NCBI GenBank assembly: GCA_003993805.1
Contig: RSEF01000001.1
Span: forward strand, 211,014,863 to 211,078,862
Length of the DNA stretch: 64,000 nt
Source: Himantopus leucocephalus
Taxonomy: Eukaryota > Chordata > Aves > Charadriiformes > Recurvirostridae
Direction of reading: 5' to 3'
Both the position numbers and the translations under genes were made by a program. The notes under the pieces are model-generated. The model ran no database searches. It was not told where the DNA came from and saw only the letters and a program-made list of their open reading frames with translations. Shown piece after piece: positions 1-13,100 of this stretch. Position 1 is the first letter of the stretch. Each line of letters opens with the position of its first letter.

Positions 1-3000
1 TGAAACTCGGGAGTACAATTAGTAGTAGACATTTAGATACCAGTCAAATGACTTCCATTTTTACAGTTTTCTTCCAGTCTTCTAAAGTGTTAGAAATACA
101 GGAGTTGTGAAACATGGCCAGACTGTGGCTATTAAGTACTGCTTTTACTTTATGTCCTTTTTAATGGGGTGAACGTGCATGGTGGGGAGAGTCAGGGAGA
201 TGATGCTAATGCAGGTCAGGCCCAGCCATCAAGCGAGTGCAGCAACCTTGCTAGAGATGTTCTCTTACCGCAGGCTTGGGTTTGGTCATAAATGTCACTT
301 CTCCACTAAAGTTTTTGGCAGAGAATCAGGACTCCTTCCTCCTAACAAGAAGCCATTTTGGCAGTTGTTCATTAAGAGTCTTAGTAGAAGCAGTGATGGA
401 AGGCAGTTCTTGTTCAAGCAGGCCCTCGTTGTCCTGACTGATAGAGTCTGATGCTGGAAGCACGACTGCATAATATGCTGAAGGGATCTTTTTTTTTTCC
501 AATTGACAAGGGATGACTGTACCTCCTGTGAACTGTAACTTAGCCTGCAGAAGACCTCAAGGCCAAAGAGTTGGCATGAGTGTCCTGTGTGACGCATTGA
601 TTTGCTGGAAGAGAGAAACAGTCTAAGTATTTCCTTATTTTCCAAGGCTGGATGGATGGCTGCTGTCTTCCTCCATTGATTGAACTTTTGATACAGAGTG
701 TTGCAGAGATAGGTGCTTGGACAGGTAATGAAAGCCCATGTGTGGGCATGGATATGTGCTGTAATGAAGCTACAAAGCCTTCCCACAGCCAGTTTGGGAG
801 CGATGCTAGGCAGGAAACCAGGATCAGACTGCTCTCAGCAGTCTTTCCTTAGGTGAAATCTGCTATGCTATTGATCTCTAAAAGGCAAATCAAATAACAG
901 CAGCCACATTTTTAAGGATTAGGAGCTTCCTGTGCAAGACAGTATGTGTTTTTAATACTTTAAGCTGACTTATGAAACTGGTAAACAATGTGGAGGGTAG
1001 TGTTGGATGACCTCTTTTACATGCCTGATCATCCTGTCAACATTTATAATGCATTTGATATTTCCTTCTCATCAGGATAGGATCAGTTAAGCAGTCGCAT
1101 TTCCCAAAGCTCAGGTTGCATTATGCTTTGTTCCACATTTCATGGTAATAAACGTTGACATAAATTTCTGTAGATTTCACATAAAGTGATTGTTAATTTA
1201 TTCATGGTTGAAAAGGATCTTAAAAAAAAAAAAGAAAGAAAAAAAACCAACAGAAAAGACTTCTCCAGAAGACAAATACACAGCTTGCAGGATAAGAAAT
1301 ACAGATCTTTCATGCCTATTTGTTTTGCACACAGTAATGACTGCTACATTCTGATTAGCAATCTTGACCTAGTTAAAGTGCTATTGTTTCTCTGTGTTCC
1401 TATTCTTCTGAAAGACTGTGGCTAGACATGATATTTTATAATCCTTCAGATGTAAAATCTGCATAAAAAATATAATTATTGTGCTTCAGCAACTTGGCCC
1501 AAAGCCCTGATGTTATATTTCTAGGCAGTACACTGTGAATAATATGGATGCTTTTTTAGGTTGGTATGTTCAGTTGGCAAGATATGCAATTTTTCCATAA
1601 GTGAAGGTAAATTGTGGGATTTCTAACATACTGATTACTATTCCAGCCTTGTTCCCAGCTAATGAGAATTAAGTGGATACTTGTCAGCCAAGGAACATCG
1701 TTATTTGTTACTGTAAATTCAGTTTTAGTGGCACTCACTACCGTTAAACAGGGAGAAAAACTTGTGTTACCTCTCAGTCAGTATTATTATCGACAATGGT
1801 GCATATGCCTAAGGATCAACCAGAAGTAGGACACCACTGCAAGAGGCCCTGGATAGACACCGGGTCTCTTCCCAAAGAGCTCGTGATCAGAAAGGCAGGG
1901 ATAGGCGTTGGGAAGGTTTGGGATGCGCAGAGCAAAAACCTCATGGCAGCAAACCTTGCTCCCGATTAGCAGAGTGGTGTCAGGAGCAATTAGCTAAAAG
2001 GGAGAGGAGTGAGGCAGAGTGGAGGTGTGCTGGCTCGAGCTGCCACACTCACCAGCAGTGTGGGGCTGAAGGCATCTGCTCCTCCTCCTCGCTGCTCAGA
2101 GAGAGCAGTTGGGCCCCTTCCTGCGGACACACTCGGAGCGGGTGGCATGTAGGAGCATGAAGACGAGGAGTCACCTGGAGCTGAGCCTGTGCAAACCAGG
2201 CTGGAGTGGGAAAACAGCATCTGCTGCTCTTGCACAGCGCTATGCAACCTTGGTAAGACTGCCTCAAGCTCACCATGGTGCTGTGTGGCTTTGCAAGGAC
2301 ACACCAGCTCTCAACGCTGCTCCCCATCATGCGGGGTGCCCAGAGCCCCCGCTCTGTCAGTCAGTCCTGCATAAAAAATTGATGTTGTTTCCCAGATCAG
2401 CATCATCCAGCAGATTGGACTTTCTGAACTTGGAGTGCTAAAATGTCTCTGAAGACAACTGTCACGCTTGCATTCTCAGCGATGTCAGGTAGAAGTTGCA
2501 AATGAAGACAAAAGATTAAAAATAAATGCTCTCTTGCTGTGCAGAGAAAGCGTAGAGCAGAGGGGCTGGGGAGAGGTGCTTAGAAGAAGACCATGCTATT
2601 GAGATCTTCAGGAGAGACCTCAGGGTGAACCTGCTGCCCTGGGTAGGGAGAAGAATGGGAATGGCCAGAGCTGCCAGATATCAGGAGATGTGTAGAAAGA
2701 GTGGTAATGGGACCCCTTTTGCCTCTTCCTAAAAAGTGCATCTGTAGTCAGAAACAGGCTGTGAGGGTGCATGTGTGATCATGGCGATAGGACCTGTGAT
2801 GGCCCCAGAGGTGGCAGCTCAGGGCAGCGGCCCCTCATCATCCTTGCATCAGCGCCCGGGTTCCTCGGTGGCTCTGCAGCTGGACACAGTTTGAGTCACT
2901 ATGACCTGTGTGTCTGCTCAAAGGGGTGAGAAAACAAGGAGAGGAGCGCCTGGTCCTCCAGTGTGCTGGGGAGATGCCTGCAATGGGGAGGGCCTGCCCT

Positions 3001-3278
3001 GGTGAACCTCAAACCCTGCCCGGAGGGATGCTCCTCGGCTCAGCTCACCTCCGGACGCCGCAGGAAGGTGGCACTGCAGAAGGCTGGCAGCAAACACTGC
3101 AGACCACTATTTTGAAAAGGAGAGCTGCTGTCATTCAGGATCAGGCCCTAAATCCAGGGGTGGCTCGCTAGGTCCGGCCCTGGGATGCAAAGGTGCTTCC
3201 ACAGCATAAATAAGAAGTAGTGTTCTGCGTGTTTTCCTCCTTCGGAATGAATTCCTTTTTTTTTTTTTTTTTTTTTTT

Positions 3279-3316
<38 letters not shown>

Positions 3317-6300
3317 NTTTTTTTTTTTTTTTGGCCACTTTCATTGTTTGAATATTTTCTGTATTTTTCATGTAATTCCTTTACCCCTTCCCCTCCCCAG
3401 ATACATGAAGGATTTTGTTTACAGTGCAGCCATAGATACAGTCAGCCTATATTGTGAGAAAGTCTGGGAAGTCCAAAAGGGACCTTCTAAAGTGGATTTA
3501 TCTGCTGCTTCTATATTAAAAGCATAAAATCCAAAGCTGCCTTTTTAACATCAGAAGTATTACTCCACATGTCTTGCTAACACTGCCGTGCTGCCCGCTT
3601 CGCAAAAAAAACTGTGATAATCTCTTGGGGTATAAGTTAGCAGAACATTGTGAGTTTCGTCCCCATTGTTCCACCACACAAGAGAAAAAAGCTGCAAACC
3701 TTAGTAGGAAAATGTGAGAGATGGGAGAACAAAGGTGGTAGCAGGTCTTCCTTTTACGTCTTCAGCTAATAAGGATTAGCGGAGACTTAAAACTATCACA
3801 ATCTGATATTTTCTCTGTCATTTGCTTGGAGCGTTTTGGTGTTTTGGTCCAATTTTAAGTGTCTGGCTAGAAGCATTTTAAGACGACAGTCAGGCGTGTT
3901 ACATCTCTGTACAAGGCCAAGGATGGGTTGCACTGGGAAATGAATTTTTTTGGAGATCTGCAGGCACTGTGGAGGTACTCGGGCAAGTCAGAGGGACAGG
4001 CTGTGTTTTACTTGTCCTGAGAGCTGTGAAACTTAAGGCTGCTGGATGGTTCACCTAGGGCTTCTCTCAAGCGCCATGCTCCTACACATTTTTAAATGAA
4101 GTAAAAAACAAATTCTAAAGGAACTGCAGCTGAAGAAGCTTCATGAAGTGCACAAAAATTAAGACTTTTAATGAAAGCGAAACCAGATAGTCATTATTTC
4201 CTCCTGTCACAGACAAATTCTTTCCTTGGCCATAATGGACAGTCCTGGTGGAAAGGAAAACAAGGTCAATGCACATGGGTCATGTCAGAAACAGCTGAAT
4301 GATGTCATAAAAATGTTGTTAAATACAGATAGCTGGGGGAAAACTATCCCTAAAATTTCTCATTGACAAATTGTGCTTTTGCACCAAGTAAGTTGTTTCC
4401 AGTTTCTGGAAAAGCTTCTGACCCCCCCCCAAAAAAAAAATCCATTTTCAGCAAAATCCTCTAGTTTTACATTTAGTAAAAAAATTCAACCAAAAGAAGG
4501 TGAAGCAAAAGCCGTTTTTTTTTGCCAAAAGAGAAATGATTTGATACCAGATTTTGATGAGCCCTAATTATTAGCTTGGTGGAACTCCTGCTGATTTGGC
4601 CTGGTGTCAGGGAGCATTAGAGAAGAAGCTGCCTCACTTAAATCCCTTCCAAGACTCGGGATAAGTTTTAAATAGCAATTAATTGTTCCTCTGCGCAGGA
4701 TGTGGTGTCACACCGGGTCGTTTAGACCAAGTCACCTCTAGAGTTTTGCCCTCCGCTGGCAATGCCCCTGAGCGGGTTGGCCAGCAACAGCACTGCGCTG
4801 TCTGAGGGACGTGATTTCCAGAGGCTTAGCCCGTGCAGTGTTAACATCAGAAAATCGATGCATCCAGCAGTCCCTCCCTGTAAGTGCGTGAACGCGTGCT
4901 GACTCACCAGAGCCTGCTCAGTGGAAGGTCTCACCACCACACGGGCTGCCAGGAAATGCCTGTGCTCTTTGGTGGTTCACGTGGCGCTGCCCACCTACCT
5001 GTGGGATGGAGCCGTGCATGGAGGGCTTCCTCCTCTCCCGCTTACTGTCATGTCACTCGTTTCCCATCACAGAGCCTTTCAATATTACCCAGTCCAAGCG
5101 GTTTGAGATGTGTAATCGTGGGCCCGTTTGATCTGAGGAACGTGCCTGTGTGTTATAGGGACTTTTGTTTTACGTTTACTCACCCAGATCAGTCCCGGCT
5201 TTCAAATTGGAAGAGATGGAGCTTGAAATCTGGCACGCTCTTTTTTTACCCTCTGAAGAGCCTGAGCTTTGCTTGGGGAAGAGGGGCTCCAGTACTGATT
5301 TTCAATCAGTAGTTGAAAAATGTGATTGCTAGAGAACTGCGAAGATTTGTGTGTTCGAACCGTGGCCTTACCCCTCTGAAAACAAAACAGGCGTAGTGCT
5401 CGGGCAGCAGTGCCCTGTAGAAGGCAGAGTTCATATGAAATAGCAAGACAGAGAGGTTTGTGATGGACACTGCTGGTCTCACTGGACAAACACAGACCGG
5501 TCGCTCGCGAACCACCCTGACACGTAACTGGTAACAGCTTGGTGCAAGGAGGGAGAAGGGTCTTCATCCCTGTGGGCTGCCACATCCTTCCCATGCCCTC
5601 GCCCTCCACATCCCTACCTCATGGGGGATGTGACATCAGGACCTTTCCTGCAGTCTCAGTGAAGTCCCCCAAGAGTCCCCCACACGTTTGCAGCCTCGTC
5701 CGCTGCCATTACTGCTTTAAGGTGGGGACATCTACTGACCAAGGTGTTGTCAGCATTCAGAGGGCAGTGCTTGCAAGGTTTTGGGGAGATGTGATAAGCC
5801 AGCATTTGTTACTTCTTCTTTAGAAGTGCATAGTGCCCCTTTTTGGTGGGCACTTCAGCAGAGCAGATGTCGTGAAACCAGGAGTCCTCTAGGCCATGTC
5901 GAGGGAGGGACCGCTTGGTTAAGGGATGTGTCTGGAGACCGTGGTGCTCTCCCTGCCTCTGCTGCTGACTCGTCCGTGTCACGGGGCAAACCACTTCACA
6001 GCTCACCCGTATCTGCTCACAGCTAGTTCAAACGCAGAAGAAAAGCAGCCTCTGAGCGCAGTGCAGGGCAAAACCTGCGTTTTTAATTGTAAAAAAGCCT
6101 GGTGCAGGTGCTCCAAAAATGCAAAGCCATTTTAAGCAGCTCCCCCTGCTTCAAAATGTCAAGCAAAAGCAAAATTAACTCAGAGAGGCATACGAACCAC
6201 ATAAAGCATACACACATGCAGAGGATATATTATTCGTTATCTGTTCAGCCTTTCTGTCAGCAGCACATCTGAAAGCAAAATGTGCTGCCAAGTCATGTAT

Positions 6301-8369
6301 TCTGATGACCTGGGGACTTCCCCATTTCCCAGGAAGATGAATTTGGGGGCAAGAGAATGATTTCTAATAAACACACTGACAGCAAAGATGATGGTAAAAG
6401 GAAGTGCAGCTTACCGTGGTTTTTTTTGCAAAGGAAAGTACAGTGACGCATGTGTCAGAAGGAACATGCTAACCAAAGACAGGCCGTGCTTTTTACAAGT
6501 GACCACCCAAAACTCCCCCCCTGGGGACACCTAATGACAATTAGTTACTGTTGAAGGGACAAGGTCTGCGGACTTGAATGAACAGGCACCAACATGTCTG
6601 TCCTTATGAAATGAAAACATTAACCTGTGATTCAAAAGCTATGCTGGAAACTCAACTTGAGATATGAGATGAGATGAGATTTTCGGTGTCAGAGAGAGAA
6701 ATTACAAGCTTTATTTTTAAGGGGTAAACTCAGTGACCTGCTGATGCAACGGAAGGGTAGGTGGGTACGGAGAAAATATATATTTGTCAGTTGAGTTCTT
6801 CCCAAGCAACTCTCTGGTATTCACTCCATAATAAAAGTGTTCACACCTGGAGTTATCTCGGAAGAGCTCTTACCTATAGACAAGCCTGAAGTTGAGTGGA
6901 ACAGAGGCCACAACAGAGTATTAGGTGTCCATGGACTTCTGTACATGGAACAGCATGATCTGACAATCTCATAAATCATCCTTCCTCACTTAACTAGTTA
7001 GAGTTCTCAGTGTTCCCTCTGCCCATCACGGCCTCCCAAGGTGTCACAGTTTCTACAAGCGCCGTTTTCTCACTGGTAAATACTGGTATTTGTCAGATGA
7101 CATTGTCCTGTTGCCTCCAAGGCCGGTGCACTTCTGCCCAGGTACAGAAAGGCAGAAGATGAGCCGTGTTTCCCTGCAGAGTTTCCTGACATTGCTCACA
7201 GCTGAACCAGAGACAGCGTGCATGCCGACTGAGCGAGGGCTGCCTGCACGCGTGTTCACTCTGTCTAGTGCTCGGTGTGCGCGTCTTTAACTCACAGAGC
7301 TAAAGATATGATGGGTGTGCTTGTTTAAAAGTGATCTAGTCTTTTATGAACCGTGCTTTTGAAATTCAAAGCAACCCTACCTGAGGGTATCTGCACCAAG
7401 TCCAAACTTTTCAGTTCGTGGGACTGCACCTTTGTTTTGTGAGCACAGGGTAGGAATTTGTGTGTACAGCCATTGCAGGTGAGCGTACATCAGGTGGACA
7501 GGGCCTTGGGTAGGCCCACGGGGCTTGTGAGCAGATGAAAGTATCGCTGTAAATGTTCGAGGACAGGAAATAGTTATAGTTCTCAGAGCAGTGTTGCGTG
7601 GACTGTGTGTTTTATAGCAGATGTTTCAGGACATAAACAAGTAGGTCTTAATGTATTAATATACTTCTTCGGAAAATAATCCAGCAGTATGTTATGGACC
7701 AGACCCCTGGCTGACATAACCTGACATGGCTCCAGTGGCTTCATTTTCAGTTTTGAACAAGTTAACTTCTAAAATCTTTAATTATACACATCTCTGGCCA
7801 GTATAAACGTAAGTGAGATTGGGATGCCCGGATCTCATGTGTGCCATTAGAATGTCTCCTAGGGCCTTTGGACTCTGCAGCAGTCAAAAATGGTCTTTTG
7901 GATCATATACAAAAATCATGAGAGTGAAATCCTGCAGCACTGGATAGGCAGAAGGGCAGATTTCATTACTGCATTAGTCTTTGCTGTTTGAAAATACTTT
8001 AGATCTTCTTATCACAGTTAGATGGGAGCAAATGTGCAGCAAATATGTCCTAGGCTTTGTCAGCTATGGCTCTGGCCACTTCCCTTCACTCACACCCGTG
8101 GGGGAAAAGGGGGTCTGCGGAGGCAGTAGTGCCCCAAAAGTGCTGGTGGCTACAAGGACAGGGGTGGTGGTGGCAGGTAGATGTCTCATTCACAATGTAT
8201 TTTCCTGCAGTTCTGTGTAGTTTCATTGACTGAGAAAGCCCAGAATAGCTTTCTGTACTATGTAATGCTAACTTGCCTGTTGACTTGGAAGATCCTTCTA
8301 TCAAATAGACTACAGATTGTTTCTTCACTGTCATCTAATGATCAGTTTTTTTGTCTCTGCTTCTTTCAG
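1..8369 (+). other. MAML2: MAML2 intron 1, 3' part
   Basis: This is non-coding sequence running up to the exon 2 acceptor. Short open frames occur on both strands, but none has a recognisable domain or low-complexity-free similarity to a family I know. The contents are unremarkable apart from a long T run at 3256-3332 with one N, a C-run/A-run junction near 4423-4440, and a short GAGAT repeat near 6661-6680. A degenerate stretch near 5950-6020 vaguely resembles an old MIR-type SINE core, but too weakly to call. The intron identity rests on its position directly before the recognised exon. Intron 1 of MAML2 is known to be very long in vertebrates, so the absence of exon 1 here is expected. Confidence 0.85.
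3256..3332. repeat. Long poly(T) tract with one ambiguous base
   Basis: T runs from 3256 to 3278, is broken by CC, and continues to 3332 with a single N at 3317. No retrotransposon body with a recognisable 3' end adjoins it, so its origin as a reverse-strand poly(A) tail is only possible. The true length is uncertain because the N marks an unresolved homopolymer. Confidence 0.9.
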
Positions 8370-9827
8370 CTCCAAGGATCCTTGAAGAGAAAGTTGGTGG
8401 TAAATCTGTCCCCTGTCAACAACAAGAGACCCAATGGCGTTTCAGACAGCTCTTTCCTTGACGTTAAGAGGATAAGAGTGGGTGATAATATCTCAGTGGG
8501 ACAAGGTGGACAACATGTTAACAATTGCCAAAGCCAGTCAATGTCAGGAACTATGTCTGTGGGGCAAGGATCACAAAGAAAGGCCAGCAACCTAGCAAAC
8601 AATACACATGCTAGCGGGAATGGCATGTTTAACATGACTTTGAAAGAGGTAAAGAAAGAACCAGGAGAAACGATGTCCTGCAGCAAACACTTAGATGGCC
8701 AGGCATCCCATGAGAACATGTTCCCTAACAGATATGGGGAAGACTCATGGGAACAAATGATGGATCTGGAGCTTCAGGAACTATTTAATGAACTGACTAA
8801 CATATCAGTGCCACCAATGAGTGATCTTGAGCTAGAGAATATGATAAATGCCACGATAAAACAAGACGAGCCATTCAACATTGACCTTGGGCAGCAAAGC
8901 CAGAGAGGCCCTGTGAGATCTCTGCAGATGGATAAGATGGTGATAAAGAGTGAATATGCACCAGGCATGAATCAGGCTCCTGTGGGGTCCCCACAGATGA
9001 GGCCTTCTTCTACAGGTCCAGCCTTCACTATGGCCACCGCTGCCATGTCCACCTCTTCGCCCATCCCTTCGGTCCCTCAGAGTCAAACACAGGTATCGCA
9101 GGTTTCTTCTGCGTCCAGTCGGCCATTGCCTAACTGGCAGGAGGTGTCTCATGCACAGCAGCTCAAACAGATCGCAGCCAACCGGCAGCAGCATGCCTTG
9201 ATTCAGCAGCAACAGCAGCAGCAAAACCAGACGGCCAGCTGGTCCACCTTGTCTCCATCAGGACCTTCCCCTGGACCCTTTGTGCAAGAGAAAATCCCCA
9301 GTCCTTCTTTTCGCCAGCAGCAGTTCAGCCCACAAAGCTCAGCAATGCTTGGGGTACCAGTGAATGGAAACCAGTCGAAAGGGATGAACAACTACGTTTA
9401 TAAACCAAACACTCCCCAGAGCAATCCCATGGACATAATCATGCAACAGAAGCCTCAGGACCTCAACAGAAACTTTATCAACAGTGCTCAGCCACCACTA
9501 GAGCAGCATCATGGCAACACAAAGCCTTTGTTTCACTTTAACTCAGAGCAAACAAACCAGCAGATGCCTTCAGTTTTGGGTTCCCAAAACAAGCCTGCCC
9601 TTCTGCACTACACGCAGCAGGCACAGGGTTCAGCCCCTGTGCAACAGCCACAGCAACAGCAGCAACAACAGCCGCAGCCGCAACCTGCTCAGCCTCTTGC
9701 GAACCAGTCTCTTCAAAGGCCACCCAATGTACCCCTAGCAATGCAGCAAAAAATGATGCTTCAGAAAATGCAGCAAAGCCAGCAAATCTCAGGTTTGCAG
9801 TATCCAGTCTCTCAGCAGCATAGACAG
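8370..9827 (+). CDS. MAML2: MAML2 exon 2 (Mastermind-like 2, Notch co-activator), internal exon
   Basis: This exon encodes 486 residues of Mastermind-like 2, a nuclear co-activator that joins the NICD-RBPJ (CSL) complex and recruits p300/CBP. The acceptor is a pyrimidine tract ending in TTCTTTCAG at 8369. The donor is CAG|GTAAGG at 9827/9828, and both ends are phase 0. Residues below are counted within the exon. A basic nuclear-localisation cluster lies at 5-37 (LKRK, NKR, KRIR). The acidic/hydrophobic activation motif lies at about 124-160 and includes QELFNELTNISVPPMSDLEL, a family signature. Possible SUMO sites are VKKE (94-97), IKQD (163-166) and IKSE (192-195). A conserved EVSHAQQLKQIAANRQQHA block lies at 258-276. 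Glutamine runs of seven lie at 279-285 and about 428-434. The sequence from LQGSLKRK to VSQQHRQ aligns by eye along its length with vertebrate MAML2. The glutamine tracts are far shorter than the long tract I recall in human MAML2. MAML1 and MAML3 are less likely because the exon 3 start DQHSVVGQ is MAML2-specific. Confidence 0.96.
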
Positions 9828-10196
9828 GTAAGGCAAATTCCTCCTTATTTGTTACAGAATCATTCTGGTCTGAGTATTAAAAAGGCTTTCCCAGCCTGGC
9901 CTCATTCCGCCAGGAGATGCGTACTGGTGGCAGATAATGACCATCTCAGCACATACTTCAGCAGAGCTGTTGATGGCACATTTAGCACCTATTCAGGTAT
10001 ATCATGGATGCACATTTATAAGAAATTCAAGAAAGACATGTTCATAACATTTTTTTTCTTAACGCAATGGAGTGAGTATGTCACTGATATATATTATGGA
10101 GATACTTGTCAGGAAGGTGAGATAGTAGGGCAGATGCAAGCTTATTTTGGACCCCTCTCTAAGTTTTGTGGCTTACAAAAATTTAAGCTCTTTTGA
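9828..10196 (+). other. MAML2: Open reading frame extending past the exon 2 donor (possible retained-intron or short-isoform tail)
   Basis: The MAML2 frame stays open for 122 codons beyond the splice donor and stops with TGA at 10194-10196. The predicted tail starts VRQIPPYLLQNHSGL, has no glutamine bias and resembles no domain I know. A transcript that retained this intron, or that was polyadenylated inside it, would give a MAML2 lacking exon 3 and everything downstream. A canonical AATAAA lies at 11374-11379, about 1.2 kb past the stop, which by itself is weak evidence. The open frame is directly visible; any expression is speculation, and chance is possible. Confidence 0.3.
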
Positions 10197-13100
10197 ATGG
10201 AAAAATTTTAATGAATTCCTATGTTATCTTAGGTAATGTATTTTACAACGTTAATTTTTATGCCATCTTTTTCCTCAGGGAGGCAGGGTTAGAAAATTCT
10301 TGTTTTAGATATCTTTTGACTGACATGACAAAAATACTGTTTGCACATTTGTTATCTGTTTGGCAAAGGAAAATGAAGACTTATCTGTGAGCTTTATAAA
10401 CACCCATCACGCTTCAGGGAATATTCTGTGGATAAAATACATGCTTAGATATGAAGGTGAAGGTTGCCACAGATACGTATACAACTATATACTGCACAGC
10501 CAGCTCCCAATGCGTTATCACAAGGCAGGGCTCTGACACGATTGGTTATTATAGCTCAGTGATGCTATGCCAAGGCACTGGGCACCAGGATCCCAAGTTT
10601 CAGACCTGCCAATCAAAGTTTGAATATGTAACCCAGAAACTGGAAACCAGTTGCAAAACAAGTTAAATGTATTTGGCCTTGGGAGGTTTAAGCCGCTCTG
10701 GGGAGTTTTGCTGGGACTTGGGTTCAACACATATGAGGGTATGGAATGGCAGTAGAGATCATGGTGTAGAGATCATGTGTGGATGTGAAAAACAGCTATA
10801 AGATACTACTGAAAAGTGAAAGTCTAAGTCTTCCATAAAGTCCCAGAGAAGGAGCACTGTGAATGAATCATTCAGAGCTGGAGCTTCTTCACCAAACTGT
10901 TTGGGTGAACGGTCTGATGTTTTAAAAAAAAGTAAAGTAAATATAGTTGTATGCATGGACACCTTTCTCTTTTTAACTTTTAAATTCCCTGGCCAAGTAA
11001 CCATGACTTTCTCCAACAGAAAATCCCTTAGCAAGAGGTACCAGGTGAAACATTTAGGCATCTTTGGGTGGGGAGATGCTGTTTTGTTGGAAGATGATGG
11101 AGAATGAGCAGCAACAGGAAGCAATCACAGCTTTGCTGCTTTACGGGAGGTCTCTGCTGGCTGTTCCTCTCCTTCTTGGGCCACTGTGTGCTCTCTTCTT
11201 AGGCGCGTTTCTCCATTCACTTAATAGACTGGCAGGCAGATGAATTTTAACAGTTCCTTCATTCATCCATGATGAAGCTTCCAGCAATCTGTCAGCACAG
11301 GGGAGACAAGCAGGACTTCTGCAAACACTACTATTTTTCTGAAAAAAATATGCAAGGCCACATTCTGGAAAGGAATAAAAACACTGAGAGCAACTCTGCT
11401 TGAGGCAATATTAGCTCCTTGCTCTGTGTCCTTCAGGGCTTTTGCTCAGGGAGGCAAGCCAACAAGATGGTACTTGGCAACATGGCCATAGTAGGACTTG
11501 CAAGATTTATCATAAGTGTAGTGGGATCTCTCACCTGTGCAGCCACAAGATCTTTTGGCTTAGGGAACTTGCCCTAACTGAACTTTGCTGAGTGCCAAAC
11601 TTTAGATATTACACCAAAGAAGGAGTTATGCCTATCATCACAGACTTCTGTAAGTAGCTTTTCAAAATTTCTTGTCATCTGACCGCTTTCCATAATTATG
11701 TCGGCGAGACGTGGATACCTGACCCACAGCAGAGCTGAGAAGCTGAGAAGCTTTGTAGGCACAGATTACAGGGCTTTTGTAGCATGAATGCTGTTTTTCA
11801 CTATGCTCTAGAAAGATAACTGGATTTTTCAGAGGTTCTTAGCAGTTGTTCCAAAGTTCTGCTGAAGTTCAGAAAATCAGGTAGGTCTCTCTCAGTAGAG
11901 TATTCTGCAGTTGCTGGAATGATACTTAGAAATACAATTGGTCCGTAAATTGCAGGGTTTTGGAAAGGTTTGAACATAACTGTTCACCTGGCAATATTTA
12001 TGAGTTCTGTGGACTCCTTTAGCGCCTGCCTGCACAGCTGCAAGAGCCCACCAACCCCTTCGCCAGACTGCCCCATAGGTCCAGTCTGAATATTAAATCA
12101 GAGTAGGAGGAGACACAGCTAGTGTTATCTTCCAATAGAGACAACAAAGGTCAAAGCAACCTCATGGGTCAACTACGCTGATTTTAGCAATGGGGACATC
12201 ACCTTATTTAGGCTGCACAGTTTTCTTTCCTGAGGATCATCTCCCACCTCTGAGGATTCTTATACATCATTAACAGTAATGCATGATTAATTACCAGCAT
12301 TTACTAATTAACTTCACAATTACTATTTATTTTACTCATGCCCTATTTCTTCATGAGGAATCAAGGTTTGATTCTGTTGGTATCATTCAACTCCTCCTCA
12401 GATCATTATAATTGTGGACTATAAGGACCATTTCAGTACTGGCTGGAGTGCTTTGTAGCTGGAAATGTGAGTGCACATTCATAAAGAGCTGCTGTGACAT
12501 CCAATAACACTGACTGGACACTATAAATTCACATTTTTAGCTGAACCAGCTCACCCTCTGGATTTTTACTCTGCAAGCTTTACGATCCCAAAAAAGCATT
12601 TGAACTTGACTTTATCAGCCCAAGCTCACTAACTGGAAATGTAAGGCTTATAATTTCTGTGCTTGTCACATTCACTTTGTGTCAAATTGGAGCAAACTTG
12701 CAGTGGGATTTGCTAATTAGATGTCTTTTGCCTCTAGGGAAAAGTCATAAAAATGGTGGAAATCATCTTGGTTTCCTGGGAGGTTGATCTGAATGAAGGT
12801 TTTGCTTGCGTCTCTGCTTTATTCTCCATTGTTATGGGAAAGATTCACCTTTCCATTGTCTGTCAAGATGCAAAATATGCACAGTCATGAAAAAACTCTT
12901 AGAAATTCAACAGCGTCTTGGTTTAGGGAATAATTAGAAGCTCCAAACTCTGCACTGATTTAATCAGGTTTGCAGTGCTTATACAGAACCTGGGCTGATG
13001 TGGGGAAAATCTGTAACTGGGCTTGGGTAGAAGTTTGAAGTCTAACTTTCTCCTTGTGAAGAAACGTAGTTCAGTCAATGAAAGATACTTCTGAAGTAAG

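Noticed and set aside
295..786. Minus-strand open frame of 163 codons in intron 1
   Set aside because: It has no domain similarity and overlaps other meaningless frames; this length is expected by chance in 64 kb.
5335..5360. TGTTCGAACCG as a tRNA T-loop remnant
   Set aside because: No matching acceptor, D or anticodon stems could be found around it on either strand.
5940..6020. MIR-type SINE core
   Set aside because: Only scattered similarity (CTCCGTGTCACG-like followed by CAAACCACTTCAC); too degenerate to support by eye.
8181..8369. Upstream 63-codon extension of the exon 2 frame, with an ATG at 8181
   Set aside because: A strong pyrimidine tract and TTTCAG end at 8369, and similarity to MAML2 starts exactly at LQGSLKRK. 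The upstream part is intron read-through.
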